A stretch of 64,000 nucleotides of DNA from contig CALARK010000021.1 of the NCBI GenBank assembly GCA_937888595.1, positions 124,001-188,000 on the forward strand. The letters run 5' to 3'. Position 1 is the stretch's first letter, and each line of letters starts with the position of its first letter. Source of the DNA: an uncultured Sterolibacteriaceae bacterium. GTDB taxonomy: Bacteria > Pseudomonadota > Gammaproteobacteria > Burkholderiales > Rhodocyclaceae. Shown piece after piece: positions 36,409 to 46,614 of the stretch. A model generated the notes under the pieces. That model saw nothing but the letters and a program-made list of their open reading frames with translations. It did no database searches and was not told the origin of the DNA. Both the position numbers and the translations under genes were made by a program.

Positions 36409-38256
36409 TTATCCGAGCTTCGACACGTCGCGCACCGCGCCCATGTCGGCCGAGGTCGCCATCGCGGCATAGGCGCGCAGGGCCGGCGAAACCAGGCGCT
36501 CGCGCTGGGCCGGTTTCCACGCGTCCGCGCCCTTCGCTTCCATCGCGGCGCGCCGTCCCGCCAGCACCGACTTTTCGACGGCCAGATGGATGCGGCGGTT
36601 CGGAATGTCGATCTCGATGCTGTCGCCTTCCTCGACCAGCGCGATGGCACCGCCGGCCGCCGCCTCGGGCGAGGCGTGCCCAATCGAGAGGCCCGAAGTA
36701 CCGCCGGAGAAGCGACCGTCGGTGAGCAGCGCGCACTGCTTGCCGAGGCCCATCGACTTGAGATACGAGGTCGGGTAGAGCATTTCCTGCATGCCGGGGC
36801 CGCCCTTCGGGCCTTCGTAACGAATCACCACGACGTCGCCCGCGACGATCTGCCCGGCGAGAATCTTCTCGACGGCCTCCTCCTGCGACTCGCAGACGCG
36901 CGCGCGGCCGGTGAATTTGAGGATGGAATCATCGACGCCGGCCGTCTTGACGATGCAACCCTTCTCGGCGATGTTGCCGAACAGCACGGCGAGGCCGCCG
37001 TCCTGCGAGTAGGCATTGGCTTGATTCCGAATACAGCCGTTGGCGCGATCGAGGTCGAGCGTCGGATAGCGGCGCGACTGCGAGAAGGCGACCTGCGTCG
37101 GCACGCCACCCGGTGCGGCACGGTAGTAGTCATGCACCTTCTTGTCGGTGTTGCGCACGACGTCGCAGCAGTCGAGCTGCTCGCCGAGCGTCGGATAGAG
37201 CACGGTCGGGCAGTCGCGGTGGATCAGGCCTGCGCGATCCAGTTCGCCGAGGATGGCCATGATGCCGCCGGCGCGATGCACGTCCTCCATGTGGTACTTC
37301 TGCGTCGCCGGCGCGACCTTGGCGAGGCAGGGCACCTTGCGCGACATGCGGTCGATGTCGGCCATCGTGAAATTGACACCCGCTTCCTGCGCGGCGGCCA
37401 GCAGGTGCAGCACCGTGTTGGTCGAGCCGCCCATCGAGATGTCGAGGGCGATGGCGTTCTCGAAGGCGGCGAAGCTGGCAATGCTGCGCGGCAGGACGCT
37501 GGCATCGTCGTTCTCGTACCAGCGCTTGCACAGATCGACGATCAGCCGGCCGGCCTTGACGAAGAGCTTCTCGCGGTCGGCATGCGTCGCGACCACGGAA
37601 CCGTTGCCGGGCAGCGAGAGACCCAGCGCTTCGGTCAGGCAGTTCATCGAGTTGGCGGTGAACATGCCGGAGCAGGAACCGCAGGTCGGGCAGGCCGAGC
37701 GCTCCATCGCGGCGACTTCCTTGTCGCTGTTCTTGCTGTCGGCGGCTTCGATCATCGCGTCGATCAGGTCGACCATGCGGTACTCGCCGTGCCACTTGAC
37801 CTTGCCGGCTTCCATCGGCCCGCCGGAGACGAACACGGCGGGGATGTTGAGGCGCAGCGCGGCCATCAGCATGCCCGGGGTGATCTTGTCGCAGTTGGAG
37901 ATGCAGACCATCGCGTCGGCCGTGTGCGCGTTGCACATGTATTCGACGCTGTCGGCGATCAGGTCGCGCGAGGGCAGCGAATACAGCATGCCGCCGTGGC
38001 CCATGGCGATGCCGTCGTCGATGGCGATGGTGTTGAATTCCTTGGCCACGCCGCCGGCCGCCTCGATCTGGCGGGCAACGAGCTGGCCCATGTCCTTGAG
38101 GTGCACATGGCCGGGCACGAACTGCGTGAAGGAATTGACGACGGCGATGATCGGCTTGTCGAAGTCACCGTCCTTCATGCCGGTGGCGCGCCACAGCGAA
38201 CGGGCGCCGGCCATGTTGCGGCCGTGGGTCGAGGTGCGGGAACGGTAGGCGGGCAT
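36409..38256 (-). CDS. ilvD: Dihydroxy-acid dehydratase
   Basis: This 615-residue iron-sulfur dehydratase converts dihydroxy acids to 2-keto acids in isoleucine and valine synthesis. Cluster cysteines are visible in SNCDKITPGM and ACPTCGSCSGMFTANSMNCL. The C-terminal GGTSGLSIGHASPEAAAGG motif is intact. The length matches the E. coli type. A segment matching the dispersed element (36552-36575) encodes EKSVLAGRRA, which is close to the usual family sequence there and may be chance. Confidence 0.97.
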   Translation of the reverse strand: MPAYRSRTSTHGRNMAGARSLWRATGMKDGDFDKPIIAVVNSFTQFVPGHVHLKDMGQLVARQIEAAGGVAKEFNTIAIDDGIAMGHGGMLYSLPSRDLIADSVEYMCNAHTADAMVCISNCDKITPGMLMAALRLNIPAVFVSGGPMEAGKVKWHGEYRMVDLIDAMIEAADSKNSDKEVAAMERSACPTCGSCSGMFTANSMNCLTEALGLSLPGNGSVVATHADREKLFVKAGRLIVDLCKRWYENDDASVLPRSIASFAAFENAIALDISMGGSTNTVLHLLAAAQEAGVNFTMADIDRMSRKVPCLAKVAPATQKYHMEDVHRAGGIMAILGELDRAGLIHRDCPTVLYPTLGEQLDCCDVVRNTDKKVHDYYRAAPGGVPTQVAFSQSRRYPTLDLDRANGCIRNQANAYSQDGGLAVLFGNIAEKGCIVKTAGVDDSILKFTGRARVCESQEEAVEKILAGQIVAGDVVVIRYEGPKGGPGMQEMLYPTSYLKSMGLGKQCALLTDGRFSGGTSGLSIGHASPEAAAGGAIALVEEGDSIEIDIPNRRIHLAVEKSVLAGRRAAMEAKGADAWKPAQRERLVSPALRAYAAMATSADMGAVRDVSKLG

Positions 38257-38274
38257 GGGGATCTCCGTGAAAGG

Positions 38275-39378
38275 TCAGGATGCGTCGAGCATGCGCTGCA
38301 GGGCAATCTTGGCGAGTTCAGCTTCATGTGCCGGCACGGTGATCTGGTTGACCACGTTGCCGGCAACGAGGTTCTCGAGCGTCCAGGCGAGGTGCTGCGG
38401 ATCGATGCGCTGCATCGTCGAGCACATGCAGACGGTGCCGGCCATGAACTGGACGATCTTGCCTTCGTGCTTCACCTCCTCGGCGAGGCGATCGACGAGA
38501 TTGAGTTCGGTACCGACCAGCCACCGTGTCCCCGGCGCCGATTCTTTCACGACGCGGATGATCGTCTCGGTCGAACCGACCGCATCGGAGGCCTTGCAGA
38601 CCTCGAAGCTGGCTTCGGGGTGCGAGATGACCTTGCCGTCCGGGAATTGGGCGCGGAAGCGCTCGATCTGCGCCGGCTGGAACATCTGGTGCACGTTGCA
38701 GTAGCCATGCCAGAGGATGATCTTCGCTTCACGGATCTGTTCGGGCGTGAGGCCGCCGAGCGGCAAGTCGGGATTCCAGATCACCATCCGGTCGAGCGGG
38801 ATGCCCATCTTCCAGCCGCTCCAGCGCCCGAGGTGCTGGTCGGGGAAGAACAGCACCTTCTCGCGCCGCGCGAACGACCATTCGAGGATCTTCGTCGCGT
38901 TCGACGAGGTGCAGACGATGCCGCCATGTTCGCCGCAGAAGGCTTTCAGGTCGGCGGCGGAGTTGATGTAGGTGACGGGCGTGACGACCTCGTCGGGTGC
39001 CAGCACTTCGCCGAGCTCGCGCCAGCAGCGCGTCACCTTGGCCAGGTTCGCCATGTCGGCCATCGAGCAGCCGGCCGCGAGGTCGGGCAGGATCGAGACC
39101 TGCTCGGGGCGCGACAGGATATCGGCCACCTCGGCCATGAAATGCACGCCGCAGAAGACGATGAATTCGGCGTCCGACTGCGAGGCGAGGCGCGAAAGCT
39201 TGAGCGAGTCGCCGGTGATGTCGGCGTGGCGATAGACGTCGGCGCGCTGGTAGTGATGGCACAGCAGCACGGCGCGCTGGCCGAGCGCCGCGCGAGCGGC
39301 CTCGATGCGCGCCTGCGCGTCCTTGTCGGCCAGCGCGTTGAACGGCTCGAACTGAATGGGGGCGGTCTGCATGGCCAT
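38275..39378 (-). CDS. nadA: Quinolinate synthase
   Basis: This 367-residue [4Fe-4S] enzyme condenses iminoaspartate with dihydroxyacetone phosphate to quinolinate in NAD synthesis. The three cluster cysteines are in VFCGVHFMAE, GIVCTSSNA and GTVCMCSTMQ. The PDQHLG motif is present (LFFPDQHLGRW). A second ATG at 39372 would shorten it by two residues. It lies 18 bases upstream of ilvD on the same strand and is divergent from a cation transporter gene. Confidence 0.96.
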   Translation of the reverse strand: MAMQTAPIQFEPFNALADKDAQARIEAARAALGQRAVLLCHHYQRADVYRHADITGDSLKLSRLASQSDAEFIVFCGVHFMAEVADILSRPEQVSILPDLAAGCSMADMANLAKVTRCWRELGEVLAPDEVVTPVTYINSAADLKAFCGEHGGIVCTSSNATKILEWSFARREKVLFFPDQHLGRWSGWKMGIPLDRMVIWNPDLPLGGLTPEQIREAKIILWHGYCNVHQMFQPAQIERFRAQFPDGKVISHPEASFEVCKASDAVGSTETIIRVVKESAPGTRWLVGTELNLVDRLAEEVKHEGKIVQFMAGTVCMCSTMQRIDPQHLAWTLENLVAGNVVNQITVPAHEAELAKIALQRMLDAS

Positions 39379-39442
39379 GATGTGCTGTGCTGCCGGGAAG
39401 CTAGAATGCGGGTCGGCGAGTATAAGACAAGGCTACCTCTTC

Positions 39443-40396
39443 GTGTCCGGCCACCATTCCCACGATCATCATGACCACGCATCGCTGACCAGCGAACTCC
39501 GCACCCCGGAGCGGCTGGCCGAAGCGCAACGCGCCACCTGGGCGAGCGTCGTCGTCAACCTGCTGCTGACAATCGCGCAACTGATCGTCGGCTGGATCGC
39601 CCACTCCCAGTCGCTGATCGCCCACGGCCTGCATTCCTTCTCCGACCTGCTGTCCGACTTCCTCGTCCTGTGGGCCAACCATCAGGGCGCCCATCCCGCC
39701 GATGCCGCCCATCCCTACGGCCATGCGCGCATCGAGACCGCGGCGACCCTGGTGCTGGGTATCTCGCTGACGCTGGTGGGCGGCGGCATCCTGATCACCG
39801 CCGGCCAGCAGCTGACGGACATGGGCGAAGTGCCGCCCGTCGAGCCGCTCGCCTTCTGGATCGCGCTCGCCACGCTGGCAGCGAAGGAATGGCTGTTCCA
39901 CTATCTCAGGGCGGTCGCGCAACGCCTCCATTCCGCCGTGATGATGGCGAATGCCTGGCATACGCGCGCGGATGCCGCTTCGGCACTGGTGGTCGCGGTC
40001 GGCATCGGCGGCAGCCTGCTCGGCTGGCGCTTCCTCGACCTGCTCGCCGCCGTGCTGGTCGGCTTCATGATCCTCAAGATGGGACTGGAATTCGCCTGGG
40101 AAGCCCTGCGCGAACTGGTGGACACGGGACTGTCCGACGAGGATGTCGCGGCCATCCGCTCCACGCTGGCCGGTACGCCCGGCGTGATCGACCTGCACGA
40201 ACTGCGGACGCGCCGCATGGCGCACCGCGTGCTGGTCGATGTCCACCTTCAGGTGGATGGCAGCATCACGGTCGCGGCCGGCCATGCGATCGGCGAATCG
40301 GCCCGCCATCGCGTCCTGCATGCCCACCCCGAGGTACTCGACGTCCTGATCCATCTGGACGCCGAAAACGACGCCCCGACCCAAGATGCACAATAA
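39443..40396 (+). CDS. Cation diffusion facilitator (CDF) family transporter
   Basis: This 317-residue protein has a histidine-rich start (GHHSHDHHDH), six membrane helices (first ASVVVNLLLTIAQLIVGWIAH) and a cytoplasmic ferredoxin-like domain. Metal-site residues follow the CDF pattern HSFSDLLSDF in helix 2 and HTRADAASAL in helix 5, the HxxxD plus HxxxD pair. It likely exports Zn, Fe or Mn by proton exchange. The start is GTG at 39443. Its stop region overlaps the upstream NtrC site of glnA. Confidence 0.92.
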   Translation: MSGHHSHDHHDHASLTSELRTPERLAEAQRATWASVVVNLLLTIAQLIVGWIAHSQSLIAHGLHSFSDLLSDFLVLWANHQGAHPADAAHPYGHARIETAATLVLGISLTLVGGGILITAGQQLTDMGEVPPVEPLAFWIALATLAAKEWLFHYLRAVAQRLHSAVMMANAWHTRADAASALVVAVGIGGSLLGWRFLDLLAAVLVGFMILKMGLEFAWEALRELVDTGLSDEDVAAIRSTLAGTPGVIDLHELRTRRMAHRVLVDVHLQVDGSITVAAGHAIGESARHRVLHAHPEVLDVLIHLDAENDAPTQDAQ

Positions 40397-40403
40397 TGGT
40401 GCG
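40387..40403. promoter_or_regulatory. NtrC-binding site 1 upstream of glnA
   Basis: TGCACA-ATAAT-GGTGCG matches the NtrC consensus TGCACC-N5-GGTGCA with two changes. It lies about 140 bases upstream of the predicted start and overlaps the end of the CDF gene. Confidence 0.75.
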
Positions 40404-40417
40404 TCCTTTCCATTAAA

Positions 40418-40434
40418 CGCACCAAGCCGGTGCA
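40418..40434. promoter_or_regulatory. NtrC-binding site 2 upstream of glnA
   Basis: CGCACC-AAGCC-GGTGCA, only one base off the NtrC consensus, centred about 109 bases before the predicted start. The 31-base spacing from site 1 is about three helical turns, the classical enhancer layout. Confidence 0.85.
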
Positions 40435-40508
40435 GCCCACCAATCCTGCATTTGCTCAACACCGGCACATTTCCCTTGTGGCACAATCTTCTGCCGTTTT
40501 TTTCCTTT

Positions 40509-40524
40509 TGGCACGCTAACTGCT
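40509..40524 (+). promoter_or_regulatory. Sigma54 promoter of glnA
   Basis: TGGCAC-GCTAA-CTGCT has GG at -25/-24 and GC at -13/-12 with exact 12-base spacing, one mismatch to the -12 consensus TTGC. The predicted start is near 40535. It implies NtrC- and RpoN-dependent expression under nitrogen limitation. Confidence 0.8.
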
Positions 40525-40620
40525 AAATCTGTTCCCGTCATTCCGGCCCGCCACACATCGCGAGACTCAGGCCCGCCACCGACCGCCACCGTATTGCAGA
40601 TCACTTATCAGGAGCTTTTC

Positions 40621-42030
40621 ATGACGCCCCAAGAAGTAATGAAGATGATTCAGGAGAAGGAAGTCAAATTCGTCGACTTCCGCTTCACCGATATTCGCGG
40701 CAAGGAACAGCACGTCAGCGTGCCGGTGTCCGCGTTCAGCATGGACAAGTTCGAGGACGGCCACGCCTTCGATGGCTCGTCGATCGCCGGCTGGAAGGGC
40801 ATCCAGGCTTCCGACATGCAGATGATGCCGGATCCTGCCACTGCCTACATCGATCCCTTCATGGACGAGACCACACTGGTCATGTCCTGCGACGTGGTCG
40901 AGCCGGCCGACGGCAAGGGCTATGACCGCGACCCGCGCTCGATCGCCAAGCGCGCCGAAGCCTACCTGAAGTCCTCCGGTATCGGCGACACCGCCTACTT
41001 CGGCCCCGAGCCCGAGTTCTTCATCTTCGACAGCGTCGAGTGGAAAGTCGACATGTCGGGTTCCTATTGCAAGGTATTCTCGGAAGAGGCTGCCTGGGCC
41101 ACCGCCGAAAAGTTCGACGGCGGCAACACCGGCCACCGTCCGACCGTCAAGGGCGGCTACTTCCCGGTCCCCCCGGTCGACAGCCTGCATGACATCCGTT
41201 CCGCCATGGTGCTGGCGCTGGAAGACTGCGGTTGCCCCGTCGAGGTCCATCACCACGAAGTCGCCACCGCCGGCCAGTGCGAAATCGGCACCGTCTTCAA
41301 CACGCTGGTGCGCCGCGCCGACCAGACCCAGATCCTCAAGTACATCGTGCATAACGTCGCGCACTCCTACGGCAAGACCGCGACCTTCATGCCCAAGCCG
41401 ATCGTCGGCGACAACGGCTCCGGCATGCACGTGCACCAGTCGATCTGGAAGGACGGCAAGAACCTGTTCGCCGGCAACGGCTATGCCGGTTTGAGCGAGT
41501 TCGCGCTGTACTACATCGGCGGCATCATCAAGCACGCCCGCGCGCTGAACGCCATCACCAACCCCGGCACCAACAGCTACAAGCGCCTGGTGCCCGGCTA
41601 CGAAGCCCCGGTCAAGCTGGCCTACTCGGCCCGCAACCGCTCCGCCTCGATCCGTATCCCGTTCGTGCATAGCGACAAGGCCCGCCGCATCGAGACCCGC
41701 TTCCCGGATCCCTCGTCGAACCCCTACCTGTGCTTCGCCGCGCTGATGATGGCCGGCCTCGACGGCGTGCAGAACAAGATCCATCCGGGCGAGCCGGCCG
41801 ACAAGAACCTGTACGACCTGCCGCCGGAAGAGGATGCCAAGATCCCGACCGTCTGCCACAGCCTGGAAATGGCCCTGGAAGCACTCGACAAGGATCGCGA
41901 GTTCCTCACCCGCGGCGGCGTCTTCAGCAACGAGTTCATCGATGCCTACATCGATCTCAAGATGGAGGAAGTGCAGAAGTACCGCATGACCACGCACCCG
42001 GTCGAGTACGACATGTACTACTCGCTCTGA
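40621..42030 (+). CDS. glnA: Glutamine synthetase type I
   Basis: This 469-residue enzyme assimilates ammonium into glutamine. Recognisable segments are DGSSIAGWKGIQASDM, the FGPEPEFFIFD metal site, KPIVGDNGSGMHVHQSIW and the adenylylation loop NLYDLPPEE, whose tyrosine marks the GlnE-regulated I-beta class. ATG at 40621 has an AGGAGC site 9 bases upstream. It has its own sigma54 promoter with paired NtrC sites, a terminator downstream and ntrBC as near neighbours. Confidence 0.98.
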   Translation: MTPQEVMKMIQEKEVKFVDFRFTDIRGKEQHVSVPVSAFSMDKFEDGHAFDGSSIAGWKGIQASDMQMMPDPATAYIDPFMDETTLVMSCDVVEPADGKGYDRDPRSIAKRAEAYLKSSGIGDTAYFGPEPEFFIFDSVEWKVDMSGSYCKVFSEEAAWATAEKFDGGNTGHRPTVKGGYFPVPPVDSLHDIRSAMVLALEDCGCPVEVHHHEVATAGQCEIGTVFNTLVRRADQTQILKYIVHNVAHSYGKTATFMPKPIVGDNGSGMHVHQSIWKDGKNLFAGNGYAGLSEFALYYIGGIIKHARALNAITNPGTNSYKRLVPGYEAPVKLAYSARNRSASIRIPFVHSDKARRIETRFPDPSSNPYLCFAALMMAGLDGVQNKIHPGEPADKNLYDLPPEEDAKIPTVCHSLEMALEALDKDREFLTRGGVFSNEFIDAYIDLKMEEVQKYRMTTHPVEYDMYYSL

Positions 42031-42064
42031 TCGCTGTCAGCACCGGCACGGTCCGGCGCGTTGG

Positions 42065-42094
42065 AAAAAGGACGGGCTTGCCCGTCCTTTTTTT
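42065..42094 (+). terminator. Intrinsic terminator after glnA
   Basis: AGGACGGG and CCCGTCCT pair around CTTG and are followed by TTTTTTA. The A-run on the left side would let it act in both directions. Confidence 0.93.
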
Positions 42095-42133
42095 ATCCGA
42101 CGACCCATCGCTTCCTGTCATACACTGCCTGCC

Positions 42134-42526
42134 ATGAAGAAACGATCTCTCCTGCTGCTGGCCCTGCTGGCCGGCACGGCCCAGGCCGATACGCTCTACA
42201 AGTGCCAGGGGCCGGACGGGCGTACCACCTATACGAACCAGAAGAGCGGCAAGAGTTGCGAAATCGTGTCGCAGGACACGCCCGTCTCCACCTTCAGCGC
42301 CCCCGCCCGCAAGCCGCGCCAGGCGACGCCGGCCGACTTCCCGCGCGTCAACGGCGAGCAACAGAAGGCGCGCGACGACGACCGGCGCGCCATCCTCGAG
42401 CAGGAACTGGCGAACGAGCAAAAACTGCTCGACGCCGCGAGGGCCGACCCGGCCGGCAAGGACCGGGCGCAGATTCACGAGCGCAATGTCGAGTCGATCC
42501 GCAGGGAACTCGCCAACCTGAAATAG
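42134..42526 (+). CDS. Exported DUF4124-type protein
   Basis: This 130-residue protein has a signal peptide (MKKRSLLLLALLAGTAQA). The DUF4124 domain follows (DTLYKCQGPDGRTTYTNQKSG, with a second Cys in SCEIVSQ). The C-terminal half (about 75-130) is a charged coiled coil. The function is unknown, presumably periplasmic. It lies between glnA and ntrBC, as in other Betaproteobacteria, and could be carried with ntrBC. Confidence 0.85.
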   Translation: MKKRSLLLLALLAGTAQADTLYKCQGPDGRTTYTNQKSGKSCEIVSQDTPVSTFSAPARKPRQATPADFPRVNGEQQKARDDDRRAILEQELANEQKLLDAARADPAGKDRAQIHERNVESIRRELANLK

Positions 42527-42563
42527 CTTTCCTCCCTGGCGTGTTTCTTGCGATGATTCACTC

Positions 42564-43660
42564 ATGCACGATCAGGCCTCGCTCACCGACGCAGACCGCA
42601 GTTTCGCCGGACTGGATCTCCTGTCCTCGGCAGTGATCCTGCTCGACAGCCAGCTGCGCATCCGCCACTGCAATCCGGCCGCGGAAAACCTGTTCGCCGC
42701 GAGCCAGCGTACCTGTCTCGGCAAGCCGCTCGCCCAGTTGCTCGGCACGCCGCCGGCGCTCATCGCCGCACTGGAAAATGCCCTGGCGAACCGCTGGAGC
42801 TATACCGGCCATGACATCGTCTTCGCGCGCGATCATGGCGGCGGCGAGGCGCTCCATCTCGACTGCACGGTCAGTCCGATCGATACGCCGCAAGCCAGCC
42901 TGCTGCTCGAATTCCGGCCCATCGACCAGCAACTCAAGGCGGTGCGTGAAGAGCAGGAAGCCGTCCAGCAGCAGGCCAACCGCGAACTGATCCGCAACCT
43001 CGCCCACGAGATCAAGAATCCGCTCGGCGGCATCCGCGGCTCGGCCCAACTGCTCGACCGGGAGCTCGCCGGCATGGAGAACGCCGCGGCGCTCAAGGAG
43101 TACACCGAGGTCATCATCCATGAAGCCGATCGCCTGCAGGACCTGATGCACCGGCTGCTCTCGTCGCACCGCGCGATGCAGCCGGCGCAGATCAGCATCC
43201 ACGAGATCCTCGAACGGGTACGCCGTCTTATCCACGCCGAGTTTCCCGGCGTCAAGGTCAGGCGCGACTACGACACCTCGCTGCCCGACATCACCGGCGA
43301 CCGTGAGCAGCTGATCCAGGCCATCCTCAATATCGAACGCAACGCGGCTCAGGCCATGAAAGGCGAAGGCGAGATCCTCTGCCGCACCCGTGCGCTGCGC
43401 CAGGTCACGCTGGCGAAGAAGCGCTACCGGCTGGCACTGGAATTGCAGATCATCGACAACGGCCCGGGGATCCCGGCCGAGATCCGCGACCGCATCTTCT
43501 ATCCGCTGGTCTCGGGCCGCGAAGACGGCACCGGACTCGGCCTGGCACTCGCCCAGAGTTTCGTTCAACAACACCACGGCAGCATCGAGGCCGAATCGGC
43601 ACCGGGCCGCACCTGCTTCACCCTGCGGCTGCCCCTGCAACAGAAGGACAGGACTCAAGA

Positions 43661-43664
<4 letters not shown>
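42564..43664 (+). CDS. ntrB: Nitrogen regulation sensor kinase NtrB (GlnL)
   Basis: This 366-residue cytoplasmic histidine kinase has an N-terminal PAS domain (about 15-125). The phospho-acceptor segment RNLAHEIKNPLGGIRGSAQLL follows, then an ATPase domain with the N box (NIERNAAQAM), IDNGPGIP (G1) and GREDGTGLGLALAQ (G2). It phosphorylates or dephosphorylates NtrC depending on PII. The start is at 42564 and it overlaps ntrC by ATGA. Confidence 0.95.
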
Positions 43665-45064
<1,400 letters not shown>

Positions 45065-45109
45065 CCCGCCCGGGACCAGCCCGGTTCGCCGCTTCGGTAT
45101 AGTCGCGGC

Positions 45110-45892
45110 ATGTCCACGCCCCTCGAACTCGCCGCCCTCGTCCGGGCCCTCGGCACGGATGCCGCCCGCTTCGACGCGGACCTCCTGTCCACCTGTCCGT
45201 CGACCAATGCCGCGCTGCTGGCGCGCGCCGAAGCAGGGGCGCCTTCGGGAACGGTGGTGATTGCGGCCTGCCAGACGGCGGGCCGGGGAAGGCAGGGGCG
45301 CACCTGGGTATCCGCCCCCGGCGACAGCCTGACATTCTCGCTGCTCTGGCGCCTCGCCCCCGGCACGGCGCCCGCCGGCCTCTCGCTCGCCGTCGGGCTG
45401 GCCGTGGCCGAGGCCCTCCAGAAAGTCGGCGCCGGCAGGACGGCGCCGATTCAACTCAAGTGGCCAAACGACCTGCTGAAGGACGGCAAGAAGCTTGGCG
45501 GCATCCTGATCGAACTGGTGCCGGGCGCACCCCATGCCGCCGTGATCGGCATCGGACTCAACCTGCGCCTGCCGGATGCGATGCCGGCCGACCTGCGGAG
45601 CACCAGCAACGCGCTCGACATCCCGGTCGATCCGAATGTTACACTCGCCGCCATCCTCGTCGAACTGCGCGCGGTGTTGACGATATTCGCGACGGAAAGC
45701 TTCGCGGCCTTGCGCGCTGCCTGGACGGCCCGCCATGCGTTCGAAAACGTGCCGATCCGGCTGCTCTCCGATTTCGCACCGCCGCGAGCGGGAATCTGCC
45801 GCGGTGTCGCCGACGATGGCACCCTGCTGCTGGAAACGGAGCACGGCATCGAGCGCATCCTGTCCGGCGAAGTCAGCCTGAGGCAGGCATGA
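45110..45892 (+). CDS. birA: Biotin--[acetyl-CoA-carboxylase] ligase, class I (no DNA-binding domain)
   Basis: This 260-residue ligase attaches biotin to the acetyl-CoA carboxylase carrier protein. It has the GRGRQGRTWVSAPGDSL biotin-binding loop near residue 60 and the KWPNDLL motif near 118. An N-terminal helix-turn-helix is not evident, so no repressor role is expected. A copy of the dispersed element (45422-45444) encodes KVGAGRTAP just before KWPND. It overlaps coaX by ATGA. Confidence 0.94.
   Translation: MSTPLELAALVRALGTDAARFDADLLSTCPSTNAALLARAEAGAPSGTVVIAACQTAGRGRQGRTWVSAPGDSLTFSLLWRLAPGTAPAGLSLAVGLAVAEALQKVGAGRTAPIQLKWPNDLLKDGKKLGGILIELVPGAPHAAVIGIGLNLRLPDAMPADLRSTSNALDIPVDPNVTLAAILVELRAVLTIFATESFAALRAAWTARHAFENVPIRLLSDFAPPRAGICRGVADDGTLLLETEHGIERILSGEVSLRQA
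45422..45444 (+). repeat. Dispersed 24-bp element inside birA
   Basis: AAAGTCGGCGCC then GGCAGGACGGC, near-perfect. It encodes KVGAGRTA in frame just upstream of the biotin-ligase KWPND motif, where relatives have a short variable segment. Confidence 0.85.
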
Positions 45893-46614
45893 GCACGCTG
45901 TGCATCGACGCCGGCAACACGCGCCTCAAGTGGGGACTGCGGGGGGATGCCGGCTGGCTGGCGCGGGGCAGGCACGCGCATGCGGACATCGGCAGGCTGG
46001 CCGACCAACTGCCCGCCCCTCCGCGACGCATTCTGGCCTGCAATGTCGCCGGCCCGGCGGTTGCCGCGCAAATCGAGGGGCTTGCCGCTGCACTGGGGGC
46101 TTCGCTAGATTGGTTCAGGAGCAAGGCGGCCGCCGGCGGCGTGACCAATGGGTACGACCACCCGGCCCAACTGGGGGCCGACCGCTGGGCCGCACTGATC
46201 GGTGCGTGGAGCCTGCATGCCGGCCCTGCGCTCGTCGTGATGGCCGGCACGGCCACGACCATCGACGTGCTGGAAGCGGACGGCCGCTTTCGCGGCGGGC
46301 TGATCCTGCCCGGGATCGAGTTGATGCGCCGTTCGCTCGCCCGCAACACGGCCGGACTGCCGGAGGCCTGCGGTCGTTACCGCGAGCCGCCAACCAATAC
46401 CGACGATGCGATCGAAAGCGGCATCCTGCACGCCACGCTGGGTGCGATCGAGCGCATGGCCGCGCCTGCGCGCCGTCCCGCCGGCGCCGATTTTTTATGC
46501 GTGCTGTCGGGTGGCGCAGCGAACCAACTCGCCCCCCATCTCGACCTGCCATACCGGCAGGTCGATGAGCTGGTGCTCGAAGGGCTCGCGCGCGCGGTGC
46601 TTATTTCTTCTTGA
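45889..46614 (+). CDS. coaX: Type III pantothenate kinase
   Basis: This 241-residue ASKHA-fold kinase makes 4'-phosphopantothenate from pantothenate, the first step of CoA synthesis. The N-terminal phosphate loop IDAGNTRLKWG, the GADRWAAL motif and AGTATTIDVL are intact. It overlaps birA by ATGA, a frequent pair. A near-perfect dispersed element (46472-46496) encodes RRPAGADFL within the C-terminal third. Its 3' end overlaps the convergent CsgG-like gene by 14 bases. Confidence 0.94.
   Translation: MSTLCIDAGNTRLKWGLRGDAGWLARGRHAHADIGRLADQLPAPPRRILACNVAGPAVAAQIEGLAAALGASLDWFRSKAAAGGVTNGYDHPAQLGADRWAALIGAWSLHAGPALVVMAGTATTIDVLEADGRFRGGLILPGIELMRRSLARNTAGLPEACGRYREPPTNTDDAIESGILHATLGAIERMAAPARRPAGADFLCVLSGGAANQLAPHLDLPYRQVDELVLEGLARAVLISS
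46472..46496 (-). repeat. Dispersed 24-bp element inside coaX
   Basis: GCCGTCCCGCC then GGCGCCGATTTTTT. It encodes RRPAGADF in frame in CoaX, in a variable segment before the conserved SGGAA. Confidence 0.85.

Noticed and set aside
36552..36575. Possible dispersed-element copy in ilvD (and a weaker one at 34326-34349 in the DUF255 gene)
   Set aside because: DNA match is fair, but the IlvD peptide is close to the family norm at this place. Kept as ambiguous, not listed as an element.
38527..38545. Partial element-like match in nadA
   Set aside because: Only the GGCGCCGA core matches; the flanks differ.
36193..39474. Very long open frame (over 1000 codons) on the plus strand opposite ilvD and nadA
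   Set aside because: It is the mirror of high-GC codon bias. The minus strand carries ilvD and nadA with full motifs, while the plus frame has no recognisable domains.
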